In this document: positions 1-11,052 of the stretch, one piece after another | How positions within the stretch are numbered: the stretch's first letter is position 1 | Layout: the number at the start of each line of letters is the position of its first letter | From: Actinomycetota bacterium | GTDB taxonomy: Bacteria; Actinomycetota; Acidimicrobiia; Acidimicrobiales; AC-14 | Assembly: GCA_005888325.1 (NCBI GenBank) | Contig: VAWU01000063.1 | Span: 11,245-48,505, forward strand | Length of the DNA stretch: 37,261 nt | Direction of reading: 5' to 3' | Position numbers and translations under genes: made by a program | The notes under the pieces: model-generated | What the model saw: the letters and a program-made list of their open reading frames with translations, nothing else | Told to the model about the DNA's origin: nothing | Databases searched by the model: none

Positions 1-1
1 G

Positions 2-493
2 GCCGGGTGGCTTCTCGAGACCGCCCACAGCATCAGCGCCGCCCAGATCGGCAGCGCGACCCGGACGGCGGCAGGGGTCGGTCTCACCGTGGAAGCCGCG
101 GACCGCCACAGCGCCTCGCAACTCGGAACCGACGCGTCCGTGGCCGGCATCGTGCTCGCCCTCGGCGTGCTCGCCATGACCGTCGGTCTCATCCGCGCGG
201 AGACGGCCAACGATCTGCGCACGCTGACCGCGACAGGCGCCACCGCAAGGACACGCCGCGCACTGACCGGGGCCACGGCCGGCAGCCTCGCTCTGTTGGG
301 AGTGGCCCTCGGTGTCGCCGGCGCCTACGCCGAGGCCATCGCCTGGTACCACCACCGTCTCGGCCCGCTCGGGCATCCGCCCTATGCGAACCTGCTCACA
401 ATCGCCGTCGGCCTGCCGGTCGCGGCAGCGGTCGGGGGCTGGGCAGTGGCTGGACGTCATTCGCCCGCCATCGCCCGTCGCCCCCTCGAATAG
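2..493 (+). CDS. FtsX-like ABC transporter permease, C-terminal part (partial at window edge)
   Basis: The frame is open from the first bases of the window, so the gene starts upstream; about 163 C-terminal residues remain. Three hydrophobic stretches are visible: one near GIVLALGVLAMTVGLI, one near GSLALLGVALGVAGAYAEAI and one near LLTIAVGLPVAAAVGGWAVA. Between the first two lies a polar segment (RAETANDLRTLTATGAT) of the kind found in FtsX/MacB permeases, where a charged loop with a 'L..L.A.GA' pattern precedes the next helix. The gene would encode the membrane half of an ABC exporter, with its ATPase outside the window. The region from the stop to the katG end (about 130 bases, convergent) holds no gene; a weak CTGCC/GGCAG hairpin there might act as a terminator. 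The family call rests on a fragment. Confidence 0.6.
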   Translation, partial: AGWLLETAHSISAAQIGSATRTAAGVGLTVEAADRHSASQLGTDASVAGIVLALGVLAMTVGLIRAETANDLRTLTATGATARTRRALTGATAGSLALLGVALGVAGAYAEAIAWYHHRLGPLGHPPYANLLTIAVGLPVAAAVGGWAVAGRHSPAIARRPLE

Positions 494-625
494 CACCCGG
501 CACTCTCTTGCCGTCGACGCCGCGCCGCGTCAGGACGGCTGCCTCGTCGGCAGGCCGCGGCGATTCGAACCAATCCGACGCTCGCGCTCTTGGCCGTGCC
601 CCTCGACCGTGCGTCGAGATCGAGA

Positions 626-2900
<2,275 letters not shown>

Positions 2901-2951
2901 GAGCTATGCGAATATTGGAAACCGAGTGGCGCGGCCTCTAGGCTTGGTTGC

Positions 2952-3419
2952 GTGGGACCCGCACCGACGCTCCTCGAACGCCTCCGCGCCCGTGGCTGGC
3001 GGGTCACGCCCCAGCGGCGCGCGGTCGCTCAGGTTTTGACCGGCGATCACGTGCACCTCACGGCCGACGACGTTCTGGAAGGGGCACGCACCATCCTGCC
3101 TGAAGTGTCCCTCGCCACCGTCTACAACACGCTTCGGGACCTGGTCGAGATGGGCGAGCTGCTCGAGCTGCGGGTTGGCAACGGCCCCGCGCGCTACGAC
3201 CCCAACACCGGCACCGCCCACCACCATTTGGTGTGCACGGTCTGCCACCGACTCGTCGATGTCCATCCCGCGGGCCTCGACGACCTCGGTCTACCGCTCG
3301 ACCAACGCCATGGCTATGTGCTCGACGAGATCGACATCACGTTCCGCGGCCGGTGCCCGAACTGCGTCCGAACCGACACCACCAAACCACGCGTTGGAAC
3401 GGGGACCGGCGTCACGTAG
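2952..3419 (+). CDS. Fur/PerR-family transcriptional regulator (FurA-like)
   Basis: Metal-dependent winged-helix repressor, 155 residues, the normal family length. The N-terminal DNA-binding domain (LLERLRARGWRVTPQRRAVAQVL, then a recognition helix around SLATVYNTLRDL) is followed by the dimerisation and metal domain with HHHLVC (residues 90-95), CTVC (C95/C98) and CPNC (C135/C138). The two CxxC pairs are the structural zinc site of the family. Start: the GTG at 2952 sets the family's usual N-terminus; the frame is open further upstream, but that would run through the promoter region. No strong ribosome site is visible. Divergence from katG suggests it represses katG and itself and is relieved by peroxide. 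Whether iron or manganese is sensed cannot be told from the sequence. Confidence 0.9.
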   Translation: MGPAPTLLERLRARGWRVTPQRRAVAQVLTGDHVHLTADDVLEGARTILPEVSLATVYNTLRDLVEMGELLELRVGNGPARYDPNTGTAHHHLVCTVCHRLVDVHPAGLDDLGLPLDQRHGYVLDEIDITFRGRCPNCVRTDTTKPRVGTGTGVT

Positions 3420-3503
3420 GTTCACGCCGAGGTCCTTCGTTGCCGGGAAACGCGGCTTTGGGCGATCTAATGTCCTGTCGCTCATCTGATCTTGGGGGCG
3501 CGC

Positions 3504-4886
3504 GTGACACGACGGCGAGAACGACGCAAAAGGTTCTGCCTGCTGCGGGCGGCCCTTGCCGGCTTGGCGCTACTGGGGCTGTTGGCCGCGTGTGGGGGCT
3601 CCTCGAAGAGCGGCTCCCCGTCGACGACGGCTCAACGCGGTACTGAATCGACGGCCCTTGGCGTCGGAGTGACACCTACGGAGATCAAGCTCGGGGTGGC
3701 GCTCATCGACTTCAACTGCGTCAAGGACTTCGTCGACTCGATCCGCATCAACCAGGATCAGGTGTACCAAGCGTTCATCGACGACGTCAACGCCAAGGGT
3801 GGGATCAACGGTCGCAAGATCGTGTCCGTGTACGACAGCTATTGTCCGATCAACACCGCCGGTCCGCTTTCGGTGTGCACGAAGCTGACCGAAGACGACA
3901 GGGTGTTCGCCATCACGGGGAACTTCTTCGACACGTCTGGTGACGGTCAGACCTGCGTCACGAAGCAGCACCAACGCGTCCTGCTGTCGTTCAACCTGAC
4001 GCAGGCAATCATCGACAAGGCGCCGCCCGGTCTCCTCCTCTATGCCGGGGCCACGAACGAGCGAACGACCAGGGTCGTGCTCAAGCTCTTGGAGAAGCAG
4101 CGCACCCTCGTCGGCAAGAAGGTCGCCGCGCTCGGCGCGACACAAGAGGCAGGGGTGGTCAACGGAACGATCGTGCCCGGCTTGAGGAAGCTCGGGTTAC
4201 AGCTCGGCACCACCGCGATTCTAACGATCACCGGGACCGATACGACCGCTGCGCAGACGCAGCTCGACAGCTTCATCGAGCGGTGGAAGGGCGAAGGTGT
4301 CGAGGCGATCTTCCTCGCCGGCAACGAGGTGTCGGGCGCGAAGCAGTTCGTCACCAAAATCCGTAGCGCGATGCCCAAGGTCATCCTCATCTCCGACAAC
4401 ACCGACGTGAAGGGTCCCGCGCAGGACTTGACAAAGGCCGGTGTCAAGCCCAATCCATACGAGGGGATCTTTTCGGCGGGCGGCCCCACGCCGATCGAGT
4501 ACGACAAGAGCGAGCACTGGAAGTACTGCGCCGCGATCTACGAGAAGTACACCGGTAAGCACGCACCGAACTCACAGGAGGTCGTTCCCGGTCCGGGCGG
4601 CAAGACGCTCGAAACCAACGCCTCGATCAACGACGCGTGCCAGGTGATCACGATGTTCCGCGACATCGCCACGCGGGTGGGCAAGAACCTCAACAACGCC
4701 AACTGGACCAAGACGGTTGACACCTTCGGCCACATCGACAACTACGGCTCGGGACCGTACTCCTCGCTGCACAAGGGGAAGTACGACGCCGAGGACAACT
4801 TCCGCCTCGAAGCGTTCGACTCCTCCATCCCACCGATAGGCAACTGGCGGGGAATCACCGCGGTCGAGAACATCACCGGCGGATAG
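3504..4886 (+). CDS. Branched-chain-amino-acid-type ABC transporter substrate-binding lipoprotein
   Basis: Type-1 periplasmic-binding-fold protein of the LivJ/LivK class, about 460 residues. The N-terminus is basic (TRRRERRKRF), then hydrophobic (ALAGLALLGLLAAC), ending in a lipobox LAAC followed by a Gly/Ser/Thr-rich linker, so the mature protein should be lipid-anchored outside the membrane. The body has family-like stretches such as 'GVTPTEIKLGVALIDFN' and 'AFIDDVNAKGGINGRKI'. I prefer the GTG at 3504; a TTG 12 nt earlier is also possible. It is the first gene of the transport operon and should deliver substrate to the fused permeases downstream. The ligand is unknown: the family binds amino acids, amides, urea and aromatic acids. 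The 84-nt upstream segment may hold the operon promoter, but no convincing -35/-10 pair is seen. Confidence 0.88.
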   Translation: MTRRRERRKRFCLLRAALAGLALLGLLAACGGSSKSGSPSTTAQRGTESTALGVGVTPTEIKLGVALIDFNCVKDFVDSIRINQDQVYQAFIDDVNAKGGINGRKIVSVYDSYCPINTAGPLSVCTKLTEDDRVFAITGNFFDTSGDGQTCVTKQHQRVLLSFNLTQAIIDKAPPGLLLYAGATNERTTRVVLKLLEKQRTLVGKKVAALGATQEAGVVNGTIVPGLRKLGLQLGTTAILTITGTDTTAAQTQLDSFIERWKGEGVEAIFLAGNEVSGAKQFVTKIRSAMPKVILISDNTDVKGPAQDLTKAGVKPNPYEGIFSAGGPTPIEYDKSEHWKYCAAIYEKYTGKHAPNSQEVVPGPGGKTLETNASINDACQVITMFRDIATRVGKNLNNANWTKTVDTFGHIDNYGSGPYSSLHKGKYDAEDNFRLEAFDSSIPPIGNWRGITAVENITGG

Positions 4887-4911
4887 CAGGCGAAAACCGA
4901 AGTGACCGAGC

Positions 4912-7137
4912 GTGGCTCGAGGCGGGACTGACGTGGAGGAGACGCGCCCGGGGGAGGTCGCCGCACTCGCAGCGGCGGTGCTCGACGAGGAGGCGGCGCG
5001 CCAAGAAGCACAGGCGCGGGCCACGGAGCAGGTGATCTTCCCCGACCAGCTGCTGCCCGGGGTGAACTCCGAGCCGGTCAGCTTCCGCGACGCGTTCGCC
5101 CGCGGCGGCAAGCTGATGTTCGTCGTCCTCAGTCTCCTGCTCGCGTTCGACGAGCTCGAGGGTGCGGCGATCCAGGTGCTCGGGCCCGAGATCCGCTCGA
5201 CCTTCCACATCAGCGAGGGCGCGATCGTCTTCATCGCAACCGCCTCGTCGGCGTTCTTCGTGCTCGGAGCGGTTCCGATGGGCTGGCTCGCCGACCGGGT
5301 GAAGCGAGTGCCCATCGTCGGCGTCGCCAGTCTGTTCTTCGGGGCCTTCGTCTTCTGCTCGGGCCTTGCGGTCAACGCGTTCATGCTGTTCTGGACGCGA
5401 TTCGCGACGGGCATCGCCAAGGCGAACAGCATCCCGGTGCACCAGTCGCTCATCGCCGACAACTACCCGATCGGCATCCGCGCCCGGATGGCGGCCGTCA
5501 TGGGCATGGGAGCGCACGGGGTCGGTCTCGCCAGCCCGGTCCTCACCGCGGCGATCGCCACCTCGTTCGGCGGACCGGAGGGCTGGCGCTGGGCCTGGTA
5601 CCTGCTCGGCATCCCGGTGGTTGTCGTCGCTTTCGGCGCCTTCGCGATGAAGGAACCGACCCGCGGGCAGTTCGAGAAGGACGACGTTCTCGGCGAGGTG
5701 ATCGAGGACGAGAACCCGGCACCGATCTCGATGGAGTCGGCATTCGCGCGGCTGAAGAAGATCGCCACCATCCGCACCGTGCTCGTCGCGTTCTGCGCAC
5801 TCGGCTTCGGACTCTTCAGTCAGGGCGAGCTGGCATCCCTCTACCTGAACGACACCCTCCACATCCATCGCCCACTGACGCGCGGGCTGATCCTGAGCCT
5901 CTCCGGCATCGCAGCCCTGCCGATCCTGCCGTTCGTCGGCCGGTACTTCGACAAGGTGTACCGGCGCAATCCCGCCAAGGCGCTCGCGTTGGTAGGGGCG
6001 CTGATCCTGCCCTCGGCAATCTTCACGCCGATCCAGTACTCGGTGCACAACTCGACGTGGTTCTGGATCCTCGGCGTCCCGCAGGCCGTGCTCACGACCT
6101 CGGCATTCGCGATGACCGCCCCCGTGCTCCAAGCAGTAGTGCCTTACCGGCTCCGTGGCATGGGGACCGCGATGTCGACGATGTACATCTTCTTCATCGG
6201 TGGCTTCGGGGGCGGCGTCATCTCCGGCTTCTTCACCGACGCGATCGGCGTGCGAGGGACCGTCATCGCCCTGGGTGTTCCGACGAGCATCATCGGAGGG
6301 CTCCTGTTGATGAACGGCGCCCGGTTCATCCGCAACGACCTCTCGCTCGTCGTGGAGGAGCTCCTGGAAGAGAGGGATGAGCACCGCAAGCGCCACGAGC
6401 TCGGGCAGGAGCCACCTGTCCTCCAGGCCGCGAACATCGATTTCTCCTACGGGTCCGTACAGGTGCTGTTCGACGTCAACTTCGAGATCTACCGCGGCGA
6501 GTGCGTGGCGCTGCTCGGCACGAACGGCGCGGGCAAGTCGACCATCCTGAGGGTGGTGAGCGGGCTCGAGGTGCCCGACCGCGGGGTCGTGCGACTCAAC
6601 GGGCGGAACATCACCTACGTGGCGCCGGAACAGCGGGTTCGACTCGGGATCGTGTCGCTTCCGGGTGGCAAAGGGGTGTTCCCGAGCCTCACCGTGGGCC
6701 AGAACCTCGCGGTGAGCGCCTGGCTCGGCGGTGGCAGCAACGCCGACGTCGAGCAGCGCATCGACAGCGTGCTGACGCTCTTCCCCGAGCTCGGCGGACG
6801 CCGAAGGCAGTCGGCCCGCAGCCTCTCCGGCGGCCAGCAGCAGATGCTCGCCCTGGCGCGCGTCCTGATCCACCAGCCCGAGGTGTTGCTCATCGACGAG
6901 TTGTCGCTCGGCCTCGCGCCAATCGTCGTGCAGCGCCTTCTTGAGCTCGTCGACGAGCTGAAGGGGCGTGGCCAGACCATGGTCATCGTCGAGCAGTCCC
7001 TGAATGTGGCGCTCGAGATCTCGGATCGCGCCATCTTTCTCGAGAAGGGGCAGGTCAAGTTCGAAGGCCCGGCACATGACCTGCTGGCGCGCGACGACCT
7101 GGCGCGCGCCGTCTTCTTCGGGACCGAGGGCGGGTGA
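4912..7137 (+). CDS. MFS permease fused to a LivF-type ABC ATPase
   Basis: A single 741-residue frame. Residues about 67-470 form a major-facilitator domain with roughly 11-12 hydrophobic segments, including the loop-2/3-like GWLADRVKR and a long central loop of about 80 residues rich in charge. Residues about 490-741 are a complete ABC ATPase: Walker A GTNGAGKST (536-544), signature LSGGQ (638-642), Walker B VLLIDE (658-663) and the LivF-typical SLGLAP. The residue after the catalytic Glu is Leu rather than the usual Pro. No stop or reading-frame slip separates the halves; a charged helical linker (VVEELLEERDEHRKRHELGQ) joins them. The GTG at 4912 is used; a GTG at 4933 with AGGCGGG upstream is an alternative. 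The ATPase should energise the LivHMG fusion that follows. The role of the MFS half is unknown: it may be a second permease, a regulator or a partner subunit. Confidence 0.88.
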   Translation: MARGGTDVEETRPGEVAALAAAVLDEEAARQEAQARATEQVIFPDQLLPGVNSEPVSFRDAFARGGKLMFVVLSLLLAFDELEGAAIQVLGPEIRSTFHISEGAIVFIATASSAFFVLGAVPMGWLADRVKRVPIVGVASLFFGAFVFCSGLAVNAFMLFWTRFATGIAKANSIPVHQSLIADNYPIGIRARMAAVMGMGAHGVGLASPVLTAAIATSFGGPEGWRWAWYLLGIPVVVVAFGAFAMKEPTRGQFEKDDVLGEVIEDENPAPISMESAFARLKKIATIRTVLVAFCALGFGLFSQGELASLYLNDTLHIHRPLTRGLILSLSGIAALPILPFVGRYFDKVYRRNPAKALALVGALILPSAIFTPIQYSVHNSTWFWILGVPQAVLTTSAFAMTAPVLQAVVPYRLRGMGTAMSTMYIFFIGGFGGGVISGFFTDAIGVRGTVIALGVPTSIIGGLLLMNGARFIRNDLSLVVEELLEERDEHRKRHELGQEPPVLQAANIDFSYGSVQVLFDVNFEIYRGECVALLGTNGAGKSTILRVVSGLEVPDRGVVRLNGRNITYVAPEQRVRLGIVSLPGGKGVFPSLTVGQNLAVSAWLGGGSNADVEQRIDSVLTLFPELGGRRRQSARSLSGGQQQMLALARVLIHQPEVLLIDELSLGLAPIVVQRLLELVDELKGRGQTMVIVEQSLNVALEISDRAIFLEKGQVKFEGPAHDLLARDDLARAVFFGTEGG

Positions 7138-9992
7138 TGCTGGCCTCGCTGCTGCAACCCCACATCTGGACCGCCAACCTCCTCGTGATCGGCTTGGTGC
7201 GCGGCCTGATCGTCTCGCTCATCGCGATGGGGATCGTGGTCGTCTACCGGTCGAGCCGCGTGATCAACTTCGCGGTGGGCGACCTCGGCGTCCCGGCCGC
7301 AGCCTTGCTCGCGGTCATGGCGGGAAAGTCGCACTGGCCGTATTGGCCTTCGCTTCTCTTGGCCGTGTTGAGCGGCACACTCGCAGGCACGGTCGTCGAG
7401 CTGGCGGTGATCCGGCGGTTGTTCAGGGCGCCACGCGTGATCGTCCTCGTCGCGACCATCGGCGTTGCCGAGCTTGCCCGCGCGGTCACGCTCACCCTGC
7501 CCGGGTACCGCAGCGGCCGCTTGCAGACGGCGTTCCCCAGCCCGATCACCAGCGAGTGGCATCTGGGGAGCGTGACGATCAAGGGCTCACAGCTGCTCGC
7601 GCTCGTGGTCGTTCCGTTCATCGCGACCGGGCTCTGGTGGCTCCTGGGTCACACCCGGTTCGGCGTCGCGGTGCGAGCGTCGTCGACGAACTCCGATCTC
7701 GCACGGCTCACCGGCGTGAGCCCGAAGCTCATGTCGACCGCGGTTTGGACGATCGGCGGGTTCCTCTCGGCGATCTCGATCATCCTGTACGCCACCGAGC
7801 AGGGCACGTCCGATCTCGTCTCAGTCGGGCCGGAGACACTGCTCCTCGGTCTCACGGGGGCGTTGATCGGTGGCATGCGGTCGTTTCCGCGCGCCGTGGT
7901 GGGCTCCGCGGGCGTCGGCGTCCTGTACCAGGTCCTCGTCTACAACTTCCCGAACACGGTCGGCTTGGTGCAGTTCGTCCTGCTGATCCTCGTGCTGATA
8001 CTCGTCGCGCGGATCAGCCGGGCGGACGACTCTGGCGCCGAGAGCTTCGCCTTCGCCCCGCGCGTCGCGCCCGTCCCCGAGCGACTGCGCCAGATCTGGT
8101 GGGTCCGTCGGATGCCGCAGCTCGTGGCCGGGATCGCACTCCTGTTCGCACTGGTGCTTCCGCTGGTCGTGCACGAGTCGTTCCATCATCAGACGTACGC
8201 GATCATCCTCGCCTTCGCGCTGTGCGCGGTCTCGGTAACCGTCCTGACGGGCTGGGGCGGTCAGCTCTCACTGGGACAGATGGCGTTCGCAGGAATCGGT
8301 GCACTCAGTGCCGCGGCTTTCGTGCGCGGCGTCTCGCTCAACATCGGCTGGCGATCGACGCGGCTCATCCGGGGTCAGCTGCCAAAGGTTCCGTTCGTCC
8401 CCGCGCTGCTCCTCGGTGCGCTCGTCGCCTGCCTCATCGCGGTCGCGGTCGGCGTGGGTGCCCTGCGTGTGAAGGGCCTTCTCCTCGCGATCAGCACGAT
8501 GGCGTTCGCGATTGCTGCGCAGGCCTACATCTTTCCTCGGCCGCTCTTCGCCGGCACCGAGGGGTCTGTTACCGTGCAGCTTCCCCGAGGAAAGCTCGGA
8601 GCGCTCGACCTCGCGCACCTCAACCGCAACTACTACTACTTCACGCTCGCCGCGCTCGTCGTCGTGCTGCTCCTCGTCGGTCACCTGCGACGCACCGGCA
8701 TCGGTCGCATGATCATCGGCGTGCGCGAGAACGAGCCGGCCGCGTCGGCATTCACAGTGTCACCGACCCGCTCGAAGCTCACCGCGTTCGCAGTTGCCGG
8801 CTTCGTTGCGGGACTGGGAGGTGCAATCCTCGGCGGCAGCGTCGTCACGATCGGCTACGCGGATCGGTTCTTCCGGATCGAGGACTCCCTCACGGTCGTA
8901 GCGCTCGCGGTGATCGGGGGGCTCGGGAGCCTCGCCGGCGCAGTGGCCGGAGCACTGTGGGTCGTCGGCCTGCCCGCGTTCTGGCCGAGCAACCGCACCG
9001 TCCCGCTCTTCACGTCGAGCATCGGGCTGCTCATCATCCTGTTGTACATCCCGGGCGGCTTCACCCAGATCGGCTATTGGCTCCGGAGCTCGATCGTGAA
9101 CTGGCTCGAGACGCGACTGCCGGCGGCGCAGACAAAGACGCGGATCGCGCCACCGGCGTCGCTGAGGCGCGTCGCCACGAGTAGACGGACGCGCGTCAAC
9201 GCGGACGGAAGCGTGCTCTCGACATCCGGCCTGACCGTGCGCTTCGGTGGCATCGTCGCGGTCGACTCGGTCGATGTCCGCGCCGCCCCCGGAGCGGTGA
9301 TCGGGCTGATCGGCACGAACGGCGCGGGTAAGTCGACATTGCTCAACGCGATCGGTGGCTACGTCGCGAGCACGGGCCGGGTCGAGCTCCTCGGCGACAA
9401 TATCGGCAGGCTGCCCGCCCACCAGCGCGCGCACTTGGGGCTCGGGCGCACGTTCCAAGCGGCCACCCTGTTCCCGGAGCTCACCGTGCGCGAGACGGTG
9501 CAGCTCGCGCTCGAGGCGCGCCATTCGACGCCATTCTGGGGCTCGCTGCTCTGTTTGCCGGGCGCTACCGACGCCGAGCGATCGAAGCGAGCCGACGCCG
9601 CCGAGCTGATCGACTTCCTCGGGTTGGGCCGGTACGCCGATCGGTTCATCGCCGAGCTGTCGACCGGAACCCGGCGTATCGTCGAATTGGCATCCGTGCT
9701 CGCGGTGGCACCGAGCGTCCTCTGCCTCGACGAGCCGACCGCGGGGGTCGCCCAGCGCGAAGCCGAGGCGTTCGGTCCCTTGATCAAGCGCGTGCAGCAA
9801 GAGCTCGACGCGACGCTGATCCTCGTCGAACACGACCTTCCGCTGATCCTGGCGATCTCCGACCACGTCTATTGCATGGAGGCGGGCGAGATCATCGCCG
9901 AGGGGGCACCCGACACCGTGCGGAGCGACCCCCTTGTCGTCGCCTCGTACCTCGGCGGCGACCAGCGGGCTATCCGACGGAGCAACGTTTGA
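7134..9992 (+). CDS. LivH-LivM-LivG triple fusion: two permease domains plus ATPase of a HAAT-type importer
   Basis: One uninterrupted 952-residue frame. Residues about 1-295 are LivH-like, with multiple membrane helices and the N-terminal motif RSSRVINFAVGDLG. Residues about 320-660 are LivM-like, with the diagnostic GWGGQLSLGQMAF near residue 372. Residues about 695-952 are a LivG-like ATPase: Walker A GTNGAGKST (727-735), a signature of the LSTGTRR type instead of LSGGQ, and CLDEPTAG as Walker B. Together with the MFS-LivF fusion and the lipoprotein this supplies every part of a hydrophobic-amino-acid-type importer. Start: GTG at 7134 overlaps the previous stop; the next codon is ATG (7137), also possible. 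Translational coupling is likely. Substrate unknown. Confidence 0.9.
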   Translation: MMLASLLQPHIWTANLLVIGLVRGLIVSLIAMGIVVVYRSSRVINFAVGDLGVPAAALLAVMAGKSHWPYWPSLLLAVLSGTLAGTVVELAVIRRLFRAPRVIVLVATIGVAELARAVTLTLPGYRSGRLQTAFPSPITSEWHLGSVTIKGSQLLALVVVPFIATGLWWLLGHTRFGVAVRASSTNSDLARLTGVSPKLMSTAVWTIGGFLSAISIILYATEQGTSDLVSVGPETLLLGLTGALIGGMRSFPRAVVGSAGVGVLYQVLVYNFPNTVGLVQFVLLILVLILVARISRADDSGAESFAFAPRVAPVPERLRQIWWVRRMPQLVAGIALLFALVLPLVVHESFHHQTYAIILAFALCAVSVTVLTGWGGQLSLGQMAFAGIGALSAAAFVRGVSLNIGWRSTRLIRGQLPKVPFVPALLLGALVACLIAVAVGVGALRVKGLLLAISTMAFAIAAQAYIFPRPLFAGTEGSVTVQLPRGKLGALDLAHLNRNYYYFTLAALVVVLLLVGHLRRTGIGRMIIGVRENEPAASAFTVSPTRSKLTAFAVAGFVAGLGGAILGGSVVTIGYADRFFRIEDSLTVVALAVIGGLGSLAGAVAGALWVVGLPAFWPSNRTVPLFTSSIGLLIILLYIPGGFTQIGYWLRSSIVNWLETRLPAAQTKTRIAPPASLRRVATSRRTRVNADGSVLSTSGLTVRFGGIVAVDSVDVRAAPGAVIGLIGTNGAGKSTLLNAIGGYVASTGRVELLGDNIGRLPAHQRAHLGLGRTFQAATLFPELTVRETVQLALEARHSTPFWGSLLCLPGATDAERSKRADAAELIDFLGLGRYADRFIAELSTGTRRIVELASVLAVAPSVLCLDEPTAGVAQREAEAFGPLIKRVQQELDATLILVEHDLPLILAISDHVYCMEAGEIIAEGAPDTVRSDPLVVASYLGGDQRAIRRSNV

Positions 9993-10032
9993 GACGCGAG
10001 CACACGCGGGCGAGCGCGTGACCGAGGACCCG

Positions 10033-11001
10033 ATGATGAGCGCCAGGTTCGCCGACGACGAAGAGGTCATCGCGTGGCGCGAGGACGGGTGGGTATTGCT
10101 CGAGGGCCTCGTCGGGGCCGATCAGGTCGATGCTGCGACGCCCGATCTGTGGGAGATGTTCCCCACGCCCGAGCAGTATCACGCCGACCCCGCCGGCGAG
10201 ACCGAGAAGTGGCTCGGACGGCCTCCGCCGCCACGTGATTCGTTTGTGTGGCCGGCGGCCGGCCCCGGGTTCCGCCCCGAGCAGCACCGGTGGCACGGCG
10301 AGTTTCCGTTTCCCGGAACCGGGGCGCTCAACCGGCTGTGCGTGCACCCTTCGATCGTCGACTTCATGGAACGGGCGTTGCAGACGACCGACCTTCGGCT
10401 CTACCAGGTGCACGTCGCGGCCAAGTACACCGGCGTCACGAACTACGAGCAGCCGATGCACACCGACCGGAACCACTCGTGGCTGCCCCCGCGAACGGAG
10501 TCGCGGTGGTTGCACGTCGAGTCGTTCCTCTATCTCTCCGACGTGCACGGCGGCACCGCCCCCACGCACCTCGTGTCCGTGCGCGACTCCGAGGGCCGGC
10601 CCACGACGACGCCTCTGATCATGCCGAACGCCGACCCTGAGCTCTATGCAGCGGAGCGGCCGGCGACTGGCGTGCGCGGCTCGCTCCTCGTGTACCGCCC
10701 CGACGTCTTCCATCGTGCTGTCGACCTCACCGCACCGGGCGGCTCGCGGTTCCTGTTGAATGTGAGCTTCAAGGTCGCCGGCCAGGACTGGATCGGCTAT
10801 CACGCTCTACAGTCGCGTGCGAATTCGCCCCACTGGGTCGCGTTCGTCGAAGACTGCAGTTCGAGCGAGCTCGCGCTCTTCGGGTTCCCGCCTCCGGGAC
10901 ATCCGATCTGGGACACGGCGCTCATCGAGGCGACCTCCCGCCGCTATCCGAAGTTGGACCTCACACCGTGGCGCGCCGCGCTGGCGCGTCGGTTGGGGTG
11001 A
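10033..11001 (+). CDS. PhyH-family Fe(II)/2-oxoglutarate dioxygenase
   Basis: 322 residues, similar to phytanoyl-CoA dioxygenase-family hydroxylases. Predicted iron ligands are H143 and D145 (MHTDRNHSW) and the distal H227 (DVFHRAVD); R239 (GGSRFLLN) is placed to bind 2-oxoglutarate. The start is the ATG at 10033, preceded by GAGGACCCG; a second ATG follows directly. The frame stays open back into the upstream gene but with no family-like sequence. It lies 40 nt after the LivHMG fusion on the same strand, so it is probably the last gene of the transport operon, and hydroxylation of the imported compound is a reasonable inference. PhyH enzymes act on very diverse substrates, so no specific reaction is proposed. 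Confidence 0.82.
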   Translation: MMSARFADDEEVIAWREDGWVLLEGLVGADQVDAATPDLWEMFPTPEQYHADPAGETEKWLGRPPPPRDSFVWPAAGPGFRPEQHRWHGEFPFPGTGALNRLCVHPSIVDFMERALQTTDLRLYQVHVAAKYTGVTNYEQPMHTDRNHSWLPPRTESRWLHVESFLYLSDVHGGTAPTHLVSVRDSEGRPTTTPLIMPNADPELYAAERPATGVRGSLLVYRPDVFHRAVDLTAPGGSRFLLNVSFKVAGQDWIGYHALQSRANSPHWVAFVEDCSSSELALFGFPPPGHPIWDTALIEATSRRYPKLDLTPWRAALARRLG

Positions 11002-11052
11002 AGGCGACGACCTGACGACCGCGAAGCCGGTGCGGCGACGTATCGTTCGAGC

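Noticed and set aside
550-600. A GGTTCGAATC string on the minus strand resembling a tRNA T-loop.
   Set aside because: The five bases on either side do not pair as a T stem, and no anticodon arm or acceptor stem can be folded around it.
4873-7077. A 700-codon open frame antisense to the MFS-ABC fusion.
   Set aside because: Its translation is Arg/Glu/His-rich low-complexity sequence with no domain, as expected opposite GC-rich coding DNA. The plus-strand frame has clear motifs.
8760-10070. A long minus-strand open frame across the LivM-LivG region.
   Set aside because: Charged low-complexity translation, opposite an intact ATPase domain.
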